Of a DNA stretch of 64,000 nt, positions 28,396-39,078 are shown one piece after another; within the stretch, counting starts at the first letter, position 1, and every line of letters begins with the position of its first letter. Under the pieces are notes generated by a model. The model worked only from the letters and a program-made list of their open reading frames with translations. It ran no database searches and was not told the origin of the DNA. Origin of the DNA: Hippophae tibetana (Eukaryota > Streptophyta > Magnoliopsida > Rosales > Elaeagnaceae). The position numbers were made by a program, and so were the translations under genes. Location: assembly GCA_037013495.1 (NCBI GenBank), contig CM072808.1, positions 7,293,319-7,357,318 on the forward strand, read 5' to 3'.

Positions 28396-28956
28396 ATAAC
28401 TTTTGACTGGGGTATCGAAACGAATATTATAATATATCAAATTAAAGCTCGTATCAAATTAAACAATATGCATTTTCCTCGAAAGGAAAATCATTTTTGT
28501 ACCCAAATAACATCGTTTACATCACTTATTTACTGTTTAAAGTTTTTGACGCACCATTTTCATTTTACTTACTTCCAGTTTAATTCAATAGAGCTATAAA
28601 GGAGATGTTGGTGCCGATCAAGGTTTGTTTATTTATATTTTCAATCAATCTTCTTATTGAAAAAATATTGAGTGGAAAAAAAGAACGTAGATTTTGTTCA
28701 CATTTTCAAAAACAAAAAAACATTTGGTAAAAAAGAGTAACAACTTTCAACGGAGATAACTTTTTACTCGGGTATCGAAACGAATATTATAATTTATTAA
28801 ATGGAAGCTCGTATCAAATTACACAATATGCATTGGTCTCGCAAGAAAAAAATCGTTTTTGTACCCAAATAACATCGTTTACATCATTTATTTATTGTTT
28901 AATGTTTTTGACGTATTATTTTCATTTTACTTACTTCACGTTTAATTCAATAGAGC

Positions 28957-29317
28957 TATAAAGGAGATATTGGTGCCGACCTAGTGTTTTCTTTATTTAT
29001 ATTTTCCATCAATCTCTATTATACCAAAAAAAAATAGAGAAGAGAAAAAGAAGGGCAATGTTGTTCAAATTTTCAACATCAAAAACATATTTGGTAAATA
29101 TGAGTTACAACTTTCAACGAAGATAACTTTTGACTGGGGTATCGAAATGAATATTATAATATATCAAATTAAAGCTCCTATCAAATTAAACAATATGTAT
29201 TTTCTTTGAAAGGAAAATCATTTTTGTACCCAAATAACATCGTTCACATCACTTATTTACTGTTTAAAGTTTTTGACGCACCATTTTCATTTTACTTCCG
29301 GTTTAATTCAATAGAGC
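28957..29317. repeat. Chimeric monomer: A' head on the tail of the 9768-type chimera
   Basis: The head is A' ('ctagtgttttcttt', 'ttccatcaatctct', 'aagggcaatg'). From 'caacgaagataac' onward it has the marks of the 9768/12658 lineage: 'gaaatgaatat', 'agctcctatc', 'tattttctttgaaagg', 'cgttcacatc' and the lost 'tact' unit. The switch lies in the identical stretch around 'gagttacaactttcaac'. It starts the only irregular 6-mer unit of the 4-mer array. Confidence 0.82.
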
Positions 29318-29679
29318 TATAAAGGAGTATTGGTGCCGATCTAGGTTTGTTTTTTTGTATTTTCAATCAATCTCTCTTATTGAAAAAATATTGAGTAGAA
29401 AAAAAGAACAGAGATGTTGTTAACATTTTCAAAAACAAAAAAACATTTGGTAAATAAGTGTAAAAGCTTTCAAACTAGATAACTTTTTATTCGAGTATCG
29501 AAACGAATATTATAATTTATTAAATGGAAGCTCGTATCAAATTACACAATATGCATTGGTCATGCAAGAAAAGAATCGTTTTTGTACCCAAATAACATCG
29601 TTTACATCATTTATTTATTGTTTAATGTTTTTGACGTATTATTTTCATTTTACTTACTTCACGTTTAATTCAATAGAGC

Positions 29680-30039
29680 TATAAAAGAGATATTGGTGCC
29701 GACCTAGGTTTGTTTATTTATATTTTCAATCAATCTCTCTTATTGAAAAAAATAGAGAAGAGAAAAAGAAAATGAATGTTGTTCACATTTTCAAAATAGA
29801 AAACACATTTGGTAAATATGAGTTACAACTTTCAACGGAGATAACTTTTGACTGGGGTATCGAAACGAATATTATAATATATCAAATTAAAGCTCGTATC
29901 AAATTAAACAATATGCATTTTCCTCGAAAGGAAAATCATTTTTGTACATAAATAACATCGTTTACATCACTTATTAACTGTTTAAAGTTTTTGACGCACT
30001 ATTTTCATTTTACTTACGTCCTGTTTAATTCAATAGACC
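29680..30039. repeat. Chimeric monomer: A head on A' tail
   Basis: The first two-thirds is A-type with GAG, not TAG, at codon 23 of the recurrent frame. From the 3' third it becomes A'-type: 'gtacataaataac', 'attaactg' and 'cttacgtcc', then a B1 monomer as normally follows A'. This is the reciprocal type to the A'-head/A-tail monomer at 18080. Confidence 0.8.
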
Positions 30040-31894
30040 TATAAAGGAGTATTGGTGCCGATCTAGGTTTGTTTTTTTATATTTTCAATCAATCTCTCTT
30101 ATTGAAAAAATATTGAGTAGAAAAAAAGAACAGAGATGTTGTTAACATTTTCAAAAACAAAAAAACATTTGGTAAATAAGTGTAAAAGCTTTCAAACTAG
30201 ATAACTTTTTATTCGAGTATCGAAACGAATATTATAATTTATTAAATGGAAGCTCGTATCAAATTACACAATATGCATTGGTCATGCAAGAAAAAAATCG
30301 TTTTTGTACCCAAATAACATCGTTTCCATTATTTATTTATTGTTTAATGTTTTTGACGTATTATTTTCATTTTACTTACTTCACGTTTAATTCAATAGAG
30401 CTATAAAAGAGATATTGGTGCCGACCTAGGTTTGTTTATTTATATTTTCAATCAATCTCTCTTATTGAAAAAAATAGAGAAGAGAAAAAGAAAATGAATG
30501 TTGTTCACATTTTCAAAATAGAAAACACATTTGGTAAATATGAGTTACAACTTTCAACGTAGATAACTTTTGACTGGGGTATCGAAACGAATATTATAAT
30601 ATATCAAATTAAAGCTCGTATCAAATTAAACAATATGCATTTTCCTCGAAAGGAAAATCATTTTTGTACCCAAATAACATCGTTTACATCACTTATTTAC
30701 TGTTTAAAGTTTTTGACGCACCATTTTCATTTTACTTACTTCCAGTTTAATTCAATAGAGCTATAAAGGAGATGTTGGTGCCGATCAAGGTTTGTTTATT
30801 TATATTTTCAATCAATCTTCTTATTGAAAAAATATTGAGTGGAAAAAAAGAACGTAGATTTTGTTCACATTTTCAAAAACAAAAAAACATTTGGTAAAAA
30901 AGAGTAACAACTTTCAACGGAGATAACTTTTTACTCGGGTATCGAAACGAATATTATAATTTATTAAATGGAAGCTCGTATCAAATTACACAATATGCAT
31001 TGGTCTCGCAAGAAAAAAAATCGTTTTTGTACCCAAATAACATCGTTTACATCACTTATTTACTGTTTAAAGATTTTGACGCACTATTTTCATTTTACTT
31101 ACTTCCGGTTTAATTCAAGAGAGCTATAAAGGTGATATTGGTGCCGACCTAGGGTTTTCTTTATTTATATTTTCCATCAATCTCTATTATACCAAAAAAA
31201 AATAGAGAAGAGAAAAAGAAGGGCAATGTTGTTCAAATTTTCAACATCAAAAACATATTTGGTAAATATGAGTTACAACTTTCAACGGAGATAACTTTTG
31301 ACTGGGGTATCGAAACGAATATTATAATATATCAAATTAATGCTCGTATCAAATTAAACAATATGCATTTTCCTCGAAAGGAAAATCATTTTTGTACATA
31401 AATAACATCGTTTACATCACTTATTAACTGTTTAAAGTTTTTGACGCACTATTTTCATTTTACTTACGTCCGGTTTAATTCAATAGACCTATAAAGGAGT
31501 ATTGGTGCCGATCTAGGTTTGATTTTTTATATTTTCAATCAATCTCTCTTATTGAAAAATTATTGAGTAGAAAAAAAGAACAGAGATGTTGTTAACATTT
31601 TCAAAAACAAAAAAACATTTGGTAAATAAGTGTAAAAGCTTTCAAACTAGATAACTTTTTATTCGAGTATCGAAACGAATATTATAATTTATTAAATGGA
31701 AGCTCGTATCAAATTACACAATATGCATTGGTCATGCAAGAAAAGAATCGTTTTTGTACCCAAATAACATCGTTTACATCATTTATTTATTGTTTAATGT
31801 TTTTGACGTATTATTTTCATTTTACTTACTTCACGTTTAATTCAATAGAGCTATAAAAGAGATATTGGTGCCGACCTAGGTTTGTTTATTTATA

Positions 31895-31921
31895 TTTTCA
31901 ATCAATCTCTCTTATTGAAAA
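31895..31921. repeat. Conserved inverted repeat 1: 8-bp arms, 11-nt loop (example copy)
   Basis: The arms TTTTCAAT and ATTGAAAA are perfect complements around the loop 'caatctctctt'. The element occurs near the start of almost every A and B monomer. In A' monomers it is destroyed by 'ttccat' on the left and 'attcc' or 'atacc' on the right. In some right-array B monomers the right arm reads 'atggaaaa', which mismatches. Function is unknown. It is also the stretch where B-head/A-body chimeras switch class. Confidence 0.75.
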
Positions 31922-32040
31922 AAATAGAGAAGAGAAAAAGAAAATGAATGTTGTTCACATTTTCAAAATAGAAAACACATTTGGTAAATATGAGTTACAA
32001 CTTTCAACGGAGATAACTTTTGACTGGGGTATCGAAACGA

Positions 32041-32052
32041 ATATTATAATAT
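32041..32052. repeat. 12-bp perfect palindrome in A monomers (example copy)
   Basis: ATATTATAATAT is its own reverse complement and sits mid-monomer in nearly all A-class copies. B monomers read 'atattataattt' and keep only the central 8-bp core. Six right-side A monomers lose 2 bp here ('attatataatc'). Confidence 0.7.
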
Positions 32053-32088
32053 ATCAAATTAAAGCTCGTATCAAATTAAACAATATGC

Positions 32089-32108
32089 ATTTTCCTCGAA
32101 AGGAAAAT
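32089..32108. repeat. A-specific hairpin: 8-bp perfect arms, 4-nt loop CGAA (example copy)
   Basis: The arms ATTTTCCT and AGGAAAAT pair perfectly around CGAA, right after 'atgc'. The element is in essentially all A and A' monomers across both sequence families and is absent from B, where 'tggtcatgcaag' or 'tggtctcgcaag' occupies the position. Exceptions seen are the 9768 lineage ('ttttctttgaaagg', leaving one G-T wobble and one mismatch), the monomer at 18080 (right arm broken) and the A monomer at 17720 ('cctcaaaagg'). Whether a protein or RNA structure is selected cannot be told from sequence alone. Confidence 0.8.
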
Positions 32109-35100
32109 CATTTTTGTACCCAAATAACATCGTTTACATCACTTATTTACTGTTTAAAGTTTTTGACGCACCATTTTCATTTTACTTACTTCCAGTTTAA
32201 TTCAATAGAGCTATAAAGGAGATGTTGGTGCCGATCTAGGTTTGTTTTTTTATATTTTCAATCAATCTCTCTTATTGAAAAGATATTGAGTAGAAAAAAA
32301 GAACAGAGATGTTGTTAACATTTTCAAAAACAAAAAAACATTTGGTAAATAAGTGTAAAAGCTTTCAAACTAGATAACTTTTTACTCGAGTATCGAAACG
32401 AATATTATAATTTATTAAATGGAAGCTCGTATCAAATTACACAATATGCATTGGTCACGCAAGAAAAAAATCGTTTTTGTACCCAAATAACATCGTTTAC
32501 ATCATTTATTTATTGTTTAATGTTTTTGACGTATTATTTTCATTTTACTTACTTCACGTTTAATTCAATAGAGCTATAAAGGAGATATTGGTGCCGACCT
32601 AGGTTTGTTTATTTATATTTTCAATCAATCTCTCTTATTGAAAAAAATAGAGAAGAGAAAAAGAAAATGAATGTAGTTCACATTTTCAAAATAGAAAACA
32701 AATTTGGTAAATATGAGTTACAACTTTCAACGAAGATAACTTTTGACTGGGGTATCGAAATGAATATTATAATATATCAAATTAAAGCTCCTATCAAATT
32801 AAACAATATGTATTTTCTTTGAAAGGAAAATCATTTTTGTACCCAAATAACATCGTTCACATCACTTATTTACTGTTTAAAATTTTTGACGCACCATTTT
32901 CATTTTACTTCCGGTTTAATTCAATAGAGCTATAAAGGAGATGTTGGTGCCGATCAAGGTTTGTATATTTATATTTTCAATCAATCTCTCTTATTGAAAA
33001 AATATTGAGTAGAAAAAAAGAACGTAGATTTTGTTCACATTTTCAAAAACAAAAAAACATTTGGTAAAAAAGAGTAACAACTTTCAACGGAGATAACTTT
33101 TTACTCGGGTATCGAAACGAATATTATAATTTATTAAATGGAAGCTCGTATCAAATTACACAATATGCATTGGTCTCGCAAGAAAAAAATCGTTTTTGTA
33201 CCCAAATAACATCGTTTACATCACTTATTTACTGTTTAAAGATTTTGACGCACTATTTTCATTTTACTTACTTCCGGTTTAATTCAAGAGAGCTATAAAG
33301 GTGATATTGGTGCCGACCTAGGGTTTTCTTTATTTATATTTTCCATCAATCTCTATTATTCCAAAAAAAAAATAGAGAAGAGAAAAAGAAGGGCAATGTT
33401 GTTCAAATTTTCAACATCAAAAACATATTTGGTAAATATGAGTTACAACTTTCAACGGAGATAACTTTTGACTAGGGTATCGAAACGAATATTATAATAT
33501 ATCAAATTAATGCTCGTATCAAATTAAACAATATGCATTTTCCTCGAAAGGAAAATCATTTTTGTACATAAATAACATCATTTACATCACTTATTAACTG
33601 TTTAAAGTTTTTGACGCACTATTTTCATTTTACTTACGTCCGGTTTAATTCAATAGATCTATAAAGGAGTATTGGTGCCGATCTAGGTTTGTTTTTTTAT
33701 ATTTTCAATCAATCTCTCTTATTGAAAAAATATTGAGTAGAAAAAAAGAACAGAGATGTTGTTAACATTTTCAAAAACAAAAAAACATTTGGTAAATAAG
33801 TGTAAAAGCTTTCAAACTAGATAACTTTTTATTCGAGTATCGAAACGAATATTATAATTTATTAAATGGAAGCTCGTATCAAATTACACAATATGCATTG
33901 GTCATGCAAGAAAAGAATCGTTTTTGTACCCAAATAACATCGTTTACATCATTTATTTATTGTTTAATGTTTTTGACGTATTATTTTCATTTTACTTACT
34001 TCACGTTTAATTCAATAGAGCTATAAAAGAGATATTGGTGCCGACCTAGGTTTTTTTATTTATATTTTCAATCAATCTCTCTTATTGAAAAAAATAGAGA
34101 AGAGAAAAAGAAAATGAATGTTGTTCACATTTTCAAAATAGAAAACACATTTGGTAAATATGAGTTACAACTTTCAACGGAGATAACTTTTGACTGGGGT
34201 ATCGAAACGAATATTATAATATATCAAATTAAAGCTCGTATCAAATTAAACAATATGCATTTTCCTCGAAAGGAAAATCATTTTTGTACCCAAATAACAT
34301 CGTTTACATCACTTATTTACTGTTTAAAGTTTTTGACGCACCATTTTCATTTTACTTACTTCCAGTTTAATTCAATAGAGCTATAAAGGAGATGTTGGTG
34401 CCGATCTAGGTTTGTTTTTTTATATTTTCAATCAATCTCTCTTATTGAAAATATATTGAGTAGAAAAAAAGAACAGAGATGTTGTTAACATTTTCAAAAA
34501 CAAAAAAACATTTGGTAAATAAGTGTAAAAGCTTTCAAACTAGATAACTTTTTACTCGAGTATCGAAACGAATATTATAATTTATTAAATGGAAGCTCGT
34601 ATCAAATTACACAATATGCATTGGTCATGCAAGAAAAAAATCGTTTTTGTACCCAAATAACATCGTTTACATCATTTATTTATTGTTTAATGTTTTTGAC
34701 GTATTATTTTCATTTTACTTACTTCACGTTTAATTCAATAGAGCTATAAAGGAGATATTGGTGCCGACCTAGGTTTGTTTATTTATATTTTCAATCAATC
34801 TCTCTTATTGAAAAAAATAGAGAAGAGAAAAAGAAAATGAATGTAGTTCACATTTTCAAAATAGAAAACAAATTTGGTAAATATGAGTTACAACTTTCAA
34901 CGAAGATAACTTTTGACTGGGGTATCGAAATGAATATTATAATATATCAAATTAAAGCTCCTATCAAATTAAACAATATGTATTTTCTTTGAAAGGAAAA
35001 TCATTTTTGTACCCAAATAACATCGTTCACATCACTTATTTACTGTTTAAAGTATTTGACGCACCATTTTCATTTTACTTCCGGTTTAATTCAATAGAGC

Positions 35101-36191
35101 TATAAAGGAGATGTTGGTGCCGATCAAGGTTTGTATATTTATATTTTCAATCAATCTCTCTTATTGAAAAAATATTGAGTAGAAAAAAAGAACGTAGATT
35201 TTGTTCACATTTTCAAAAACAAAAAAACATTTGGTAAAAAAGAGTAACAACTTTCAACGGAGATAACTTTTTACTCGGGTATCGAAACGAATATTATAAT
35301 TTATTAAATGGAAGCTCGTATCAAATTACACAATATGCATTGGTCTCGCAAGAAAAAAATCGTTTTTGTACCCAAATAACATCGTTTACATCACTTATTT
35401 ACTGTTTAAAGATTTTGACGCACTATTTTCATTTTACTTACTTCCGGTTTAATTCAAGAGAGCTATAAAGGTGATATTGGTGCCGACCTAGGGTTTTCTT
35501 TATTTATATTTTCCATCAATCTCTATTATTCCAAAAAAAAAATAGAGAAGAGAAAAAGAAGGGCAATGTTGTTCAAATTTTCAACATCAAAAACATATTT
35601 GGTAAATATGAGTTACAACTTTCAACGGAGATAACTTTTGACTAGGGTATCGAAACGAATATTATAATATATCAAATTAATGCTCGTATCAAATTAAACA
35701 ATATGCATTTTCCTCGAAAGGAAAATCATTTTTGTACATAAATAACATCATTTACATCACTTATTAACTGTTTAAAGTTTTTGACGCACTATTTTCATTT
35801 TACTTACGTCCGGTTTAATTCAATAGATCTATAAAGGAGTATTGGTGCCGATCTAGGTTTGTTTTTTTATATTTTCAATCAATCTCTCTTATTGAAAAAA
35901 TATTGAGTAGAAAAAAAGAACAGAGATGTTGTTAACATTTTCAAAAACAAAAAAACATTTGGTAAATAAGTGTAAAAGCTTTCAAACTAGATAACTTTTT
36001 ACTCGAGTATCGAAACGAATATTATAATTTATTAAATGGAAGCTCGTATCAAATTACACAATATGCATGGGTCATCCAAGAAAAAAATCGTTTTTGTACC
36101 CAAATAACATCGTTTAAATCATTTATTTAGTGTTTAAAGTTTTTGACGCAGTATTTTCATTTTACTTACTTCACGTTTAATTCAATAGAGC

Positions 36192-36548
36192 TATAAAGAA
36201 GATATTGGAGCCGACCTAGGTTTGTTTATTTATATATTCAATCAATCTCTCTTATTGAAAAAAATAGAGAAGAGAAAAAGAAAATGAATGTTGTTCACAT
36301 TTTCAAAATAGAAAACACATTTGGTAAATATGAGTTACAACTTTCAATAGAGATAACTTTTGATTGGGGTATCGAAACGAATATTATATAATCAAATTAA
36401 AGCTCGTATCAAATTAAACAATATGCATTTTCCTCGAAAGGAAAATCATTTTTTACCCAAATAACATCGTATACATCACTTATTTACTTTTTAAAGTTTT
36501 TGACGCAATATTTTCATTTTACTTACCTCCGGTTTAATTCAATAGAAC
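36192..36548. repeat. Transition monomer between left and right sequence families
   Basis: The head is left-type ('tattggagccgacc', 'tatatattcaatc', 'aatagagaagag', 'caatagagataac'). The tail is right-type ('gacgcaatattttc', 'cttacctccgg', 'atagaactat'). In between it has the 2-bp deletion 'attatataatc' that recurs in five right-side A monomers. A-class monomers to its right mostly read 'aatagggaagag', and no full A' monomer occurs after it. Confidence 0.8.
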
Positions 36549-39078
36549 TATAAAGGAGATATTGGTGCCGATCTAGGTTTGTTTTTTTATTTTTTCAATA
36601 AATCTCTCTTATTGGAAAAATATTGAGTAGAAAAAAAGAACGGAGATGTCGTTAACATTTTCAAAAACCAAAACAAATTTGGTAAATAAGTGTAAAAACT
36701 TTCAAAGGAGATAACTTTTTACTCGGGTATCGAAACGAATATTATAATTTATTAAATGGAAGCTCGTATCAAATTACACAATATGCATTGGTCTCAAAAG
36801 AAAAAAATCGTTTTTGTACCCAAATAACATCGTTTACATCACTTATTTTGTGTTTAAAGATTTTGACGCAGCATTTTCATTTTACTTACTTCAGGTTTAA
36901 TTCAAGAGAGCTATAAAGGAGATATTGGTGCCGACATAGGGTTTTCTTTATTTATATTTTCAATCAATCACTTTTATTGAAAAAAATAGGGAAGAGAAAA
37001 AGAAAATGAATGTTGTTCACATTTTCAAAATCGAAAACACATTTGGAAAATATGAGTTACAACTTTCAAAGGAGATAACTTTTGACTGGGGCATCAAAAC
37101 GAATATTATAATATATCAAATTAAAGCTCATATCAAATTAAACAATATGCATTTTCCTCGAAAGGAAAATCATTTTTGTACCCAAATAACATCGTTTACA
37201 TCACTTATTTACTGTTTAAAGTTTTTGACGCACCATTTTCATTTTACTTACTTCCGGTTTAATTCAATAGAGCTATAAAGGAGATATTGGTGCCGATCAA
37301 GGTTTGTTTTTTATATTTTCAATCAATCTCTCTTATTGAAAAAATATTGAGTAGAAAAAAAGAATGGAGATGTTTTTAACATTTTCAAAAACAAAAACAA
37401 ATTTGGTAAATAAGTGTAAAAACTTTCAAAGGAGATAACTTTTTACTCGGGTATCGAAACGAATATTATAATTTATTAAATGGATGCTCGTATCAACTTA
37501 CACAATATGCATTGGTCATGCAAGAAAAAATTCGTTTTTGTACCTAAATAACATCGTTTACATCATTTATTTAGTGTTTAAAGTTTTTGACGAAGCATTT
37601 TCATTTTACTTACTTCAGATTTAATTCAATAGAGCTATAAAGGAGATATTGGTGCCGACCTAGGTTTGTTTATTTATATTTTCAATCAATCTCTCTTATT
37701 GAAAAAAATAGGGAAGAGAAAAAGAAAATGAATGTTGTTCACATTTTCAAAATCAAAAACACATTTGGTAAATATGAGTTACATCTTTCAACGGAGATAA
37801 CTTTTGACTGGGGTATCCAAACGAATATTATAATATATAAAATTAAAGCTCGTATCAAATTAAACAATATGCATTTTCCTCGAAAGGAAAATCATTTTTG
37901 TACCCAAATAACATAGTTTACATCACTTATTTACTGTTTAAAGTTTTTGACGCAATATTTTCATTTTACTTACCTCCGGTTTAATTCAATAGACCTATAA
38001 AGGAGATATTGGTGCCGATCTAGGTTTTTTTTTTATATTTTCAATAAATCTCTCTTATTGAAAAAATATTGAGTAGAAAAAAAGAACGGAGATGTCGTTA
38101 ACATTTTCAAAAACAAAAAAACATTTGGTAAATAAGTGTAAAAACTTCCAAAGGAGATAACTTTTTACTCGGGTATCGAAACGAATATTATAATTTATTA
38201 AATGGAAGCTCTTATCAAATTACACAATATGCATTGGTCATGCAAGAAAAAAATCGTTTTTTTTGTCCCCAAATAACATCGTTTACATCATTTATTTATT
38301 GTTTAAAGTTTTTGACGTAGCATTTTCATTTTACTTACTTCACGTTTAATTCAATAGAGCTATAAAGGAGATATTGGTGCCGACGTAGGTTTGTTTATTT
38401 ATATTTTCAATCAATCTCTCTTATTGAAAAAAATAGGGAAGAGAAAAAGAAAATGAATGTTGTTCACATTTTCAAAATCAAAAACACATTTGGTAAATAT
38501 GAGTTACATCTTTCAACGGAGATAACTTTTGACTGGGGTATCCAAACGAATATTATAATATATAAAATTAAAGCTCGTATCAAATTAAACAATATGCATT
38601 TTCCTCGAAAGGAAAATCATTTTTGTACCCAAATAACATCGTTTACATCACGTATTAACTATTTAAAGTTTTTGACGCAATATTTTCATTTTACTTACTT
38701 CCGGTTTAATCCAATAGACCTAATAAGGAGATATTGGTGCCGGTCAAGGTTTTTTTTTATATTTTCAATCAATCTCTCTTATGGAAAAAATATTGAGTAG
38801 AAAAAACGAACGGAGATGTTGTTCACATTTTCAAAAACAAAAAAAACATTTGGTAAATAAGAGTAACAACTTTCAACGGAGATAACTTTTTACTCGGGTA
38901 TCGAAATAAATATTAGAATTTATTAAATGGAAGCTCGTATCAAATTACACAATATGCATTGGTCTCGAAAGAAAAAAATCGATTTTGCACCCAAATAACA
39001 TCGTTTACATCACTTATTTTGTGTTTAAAGATTTTTACGTAGCATTTTCATTTTACTTCAGATTTAATTCAATAGAGC

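Larger units (their letters stand above)
22351..28850. repeat. 2,900-bp 8-monomer super-period inside the 4-mer array
   Basis: Rare variants recur exactly 2,900 bp apart, not 1,450. 'gtttccattattt' is at about 22357, 25257 and 28157. 'caatgtctattatacc' is at 21753, 24653 and 27553. 'tttattcaatgg' is at about 23722 and 26622; 'cttaattcacg' at 23858 and 26758. 'aaaaaggaaatg' is near 23970 and 26870; 'aaatagaagctc' near 24449 and 27349; 'ggtctagcaag' near 24485 and 27385; 'ctaggattgtt' near 24997 and 27897. Homology fades near 28850, where the last B monomer switches to a 'catttatttattgtttaatg' tail. Confidence 0.9.
18807..31124. repeat. 4-monomer HOR (A'-B1-A-B2, about 1,450 bp), monomers 53-86
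   Basis: Monomer starts: 18807 A', 19172 B, 19534 A, 19894 B, 20257 A', 20622, 20984, 21344, 21707 A', 22073, 22435, 22795, 23158 A', 23523, 23885, 24245, 24608 A', 24973, 25335, 25695, 26058 A', 26423, 26785, 27145, 27508 A', 27873, 28235, 28595, 28957 A', 29318, 29680, 30040, 30402, 30762. B1 follows A' and has 'gagtattggtgccgatctagg' with 'aagctttcaaactag'. B2 precedes A' and has 'gatgttggtgccgatcaagg', 'gagtggaaaaaaagaacg' and 'tctcgcaag'. The regular period is broken by one 6-mer unit at 28957-31124. Monomers 1-4 (13-1462) have the same A'-B1-A-B2 design. Confidence 0.93.
31852..32211. repeat. Representative intact A monomer (360 bp)
   Basis: In order it contains: the start element 'tataaaag'; the AvrII-type palindrome 'cctagg'; the inverted repeat around 'caatctctctt' (31895-31921); a purine-rich tract 'gagaagagaaaaagaaaatg'; the palindrome 'atattataatat' (32041-32052); 'atgcat'; the hairpin (32089-32108); and the conserved 3' segment 'aataacatcgtttacatc'. 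The recurrent reading frame is open here (31944-32216). Confidence 0.9.
31944..32216 (+). other. Recurrent 90-codon reading frame of the A monomer (not annotated as a gene)
   Basis: The A monomer holds an open frame from the ATG after 'gagaaaaagaaa' to the TAA inside the next monomer's 'ctataaagg'. It begins MNVVHIFKIENTFGKYELQ and the copy at 34114-34386 has the same translation. About forty related frames, mostly 62-116 codons, occur across the window, all on the same strand and at the same monomer position. I see no signal peptide, known domain or ribosome-binding context. At least 17 left-side A copies share a TAG at codon 23, A' copies stop at 'tacataaat', and B copies have no open frame. 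The simplest reading is a chance frame in a repeat, kept similar by homogenisation. I recognise no homologous protein. Confidence 0.75.
31125..36191. repeat. 6-monomer HOR (A'-B-A-B-A-B, 2,170 bp), monomers 87-100
   Basis: Monomer starts and classes: 31125 A', 31490 B, 31852 A, 32212 B, 32575 A, 32931 B, 33294 A', 33660 B, 34022 A, 34382 B, 34745 A, 35101 B, 35464 A', 35830 B. A-class copies at 31852 and 34022 encode the same 90-codon frame. Copies at 32575 and 34745 belong to the 9768 lineage ('tattttctttgaaagg', 356 bp). The rare 'gactagggtatc' occurs at about 33470 and 35640, and 'aagaaaagaatcg' at about 31738 and 33908, each 2,170 bp apart. The duplication runs from about 31.7/33.9 kb to about 33.8/36.0 kb; past 36.0 kb the B monomer acquires 'gcatgggtcatcc' and diverges. 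Confidence 0.9.

Noticed and set aside
38453-38800. 115-codon frame as a read-through variant of interest
   Set aside because: The frame runs past the usual stop only because the following B monomer reads 'cctaataagg' instead of 'cctataaagg', which changes the stop context. Nothing suggests coding function.
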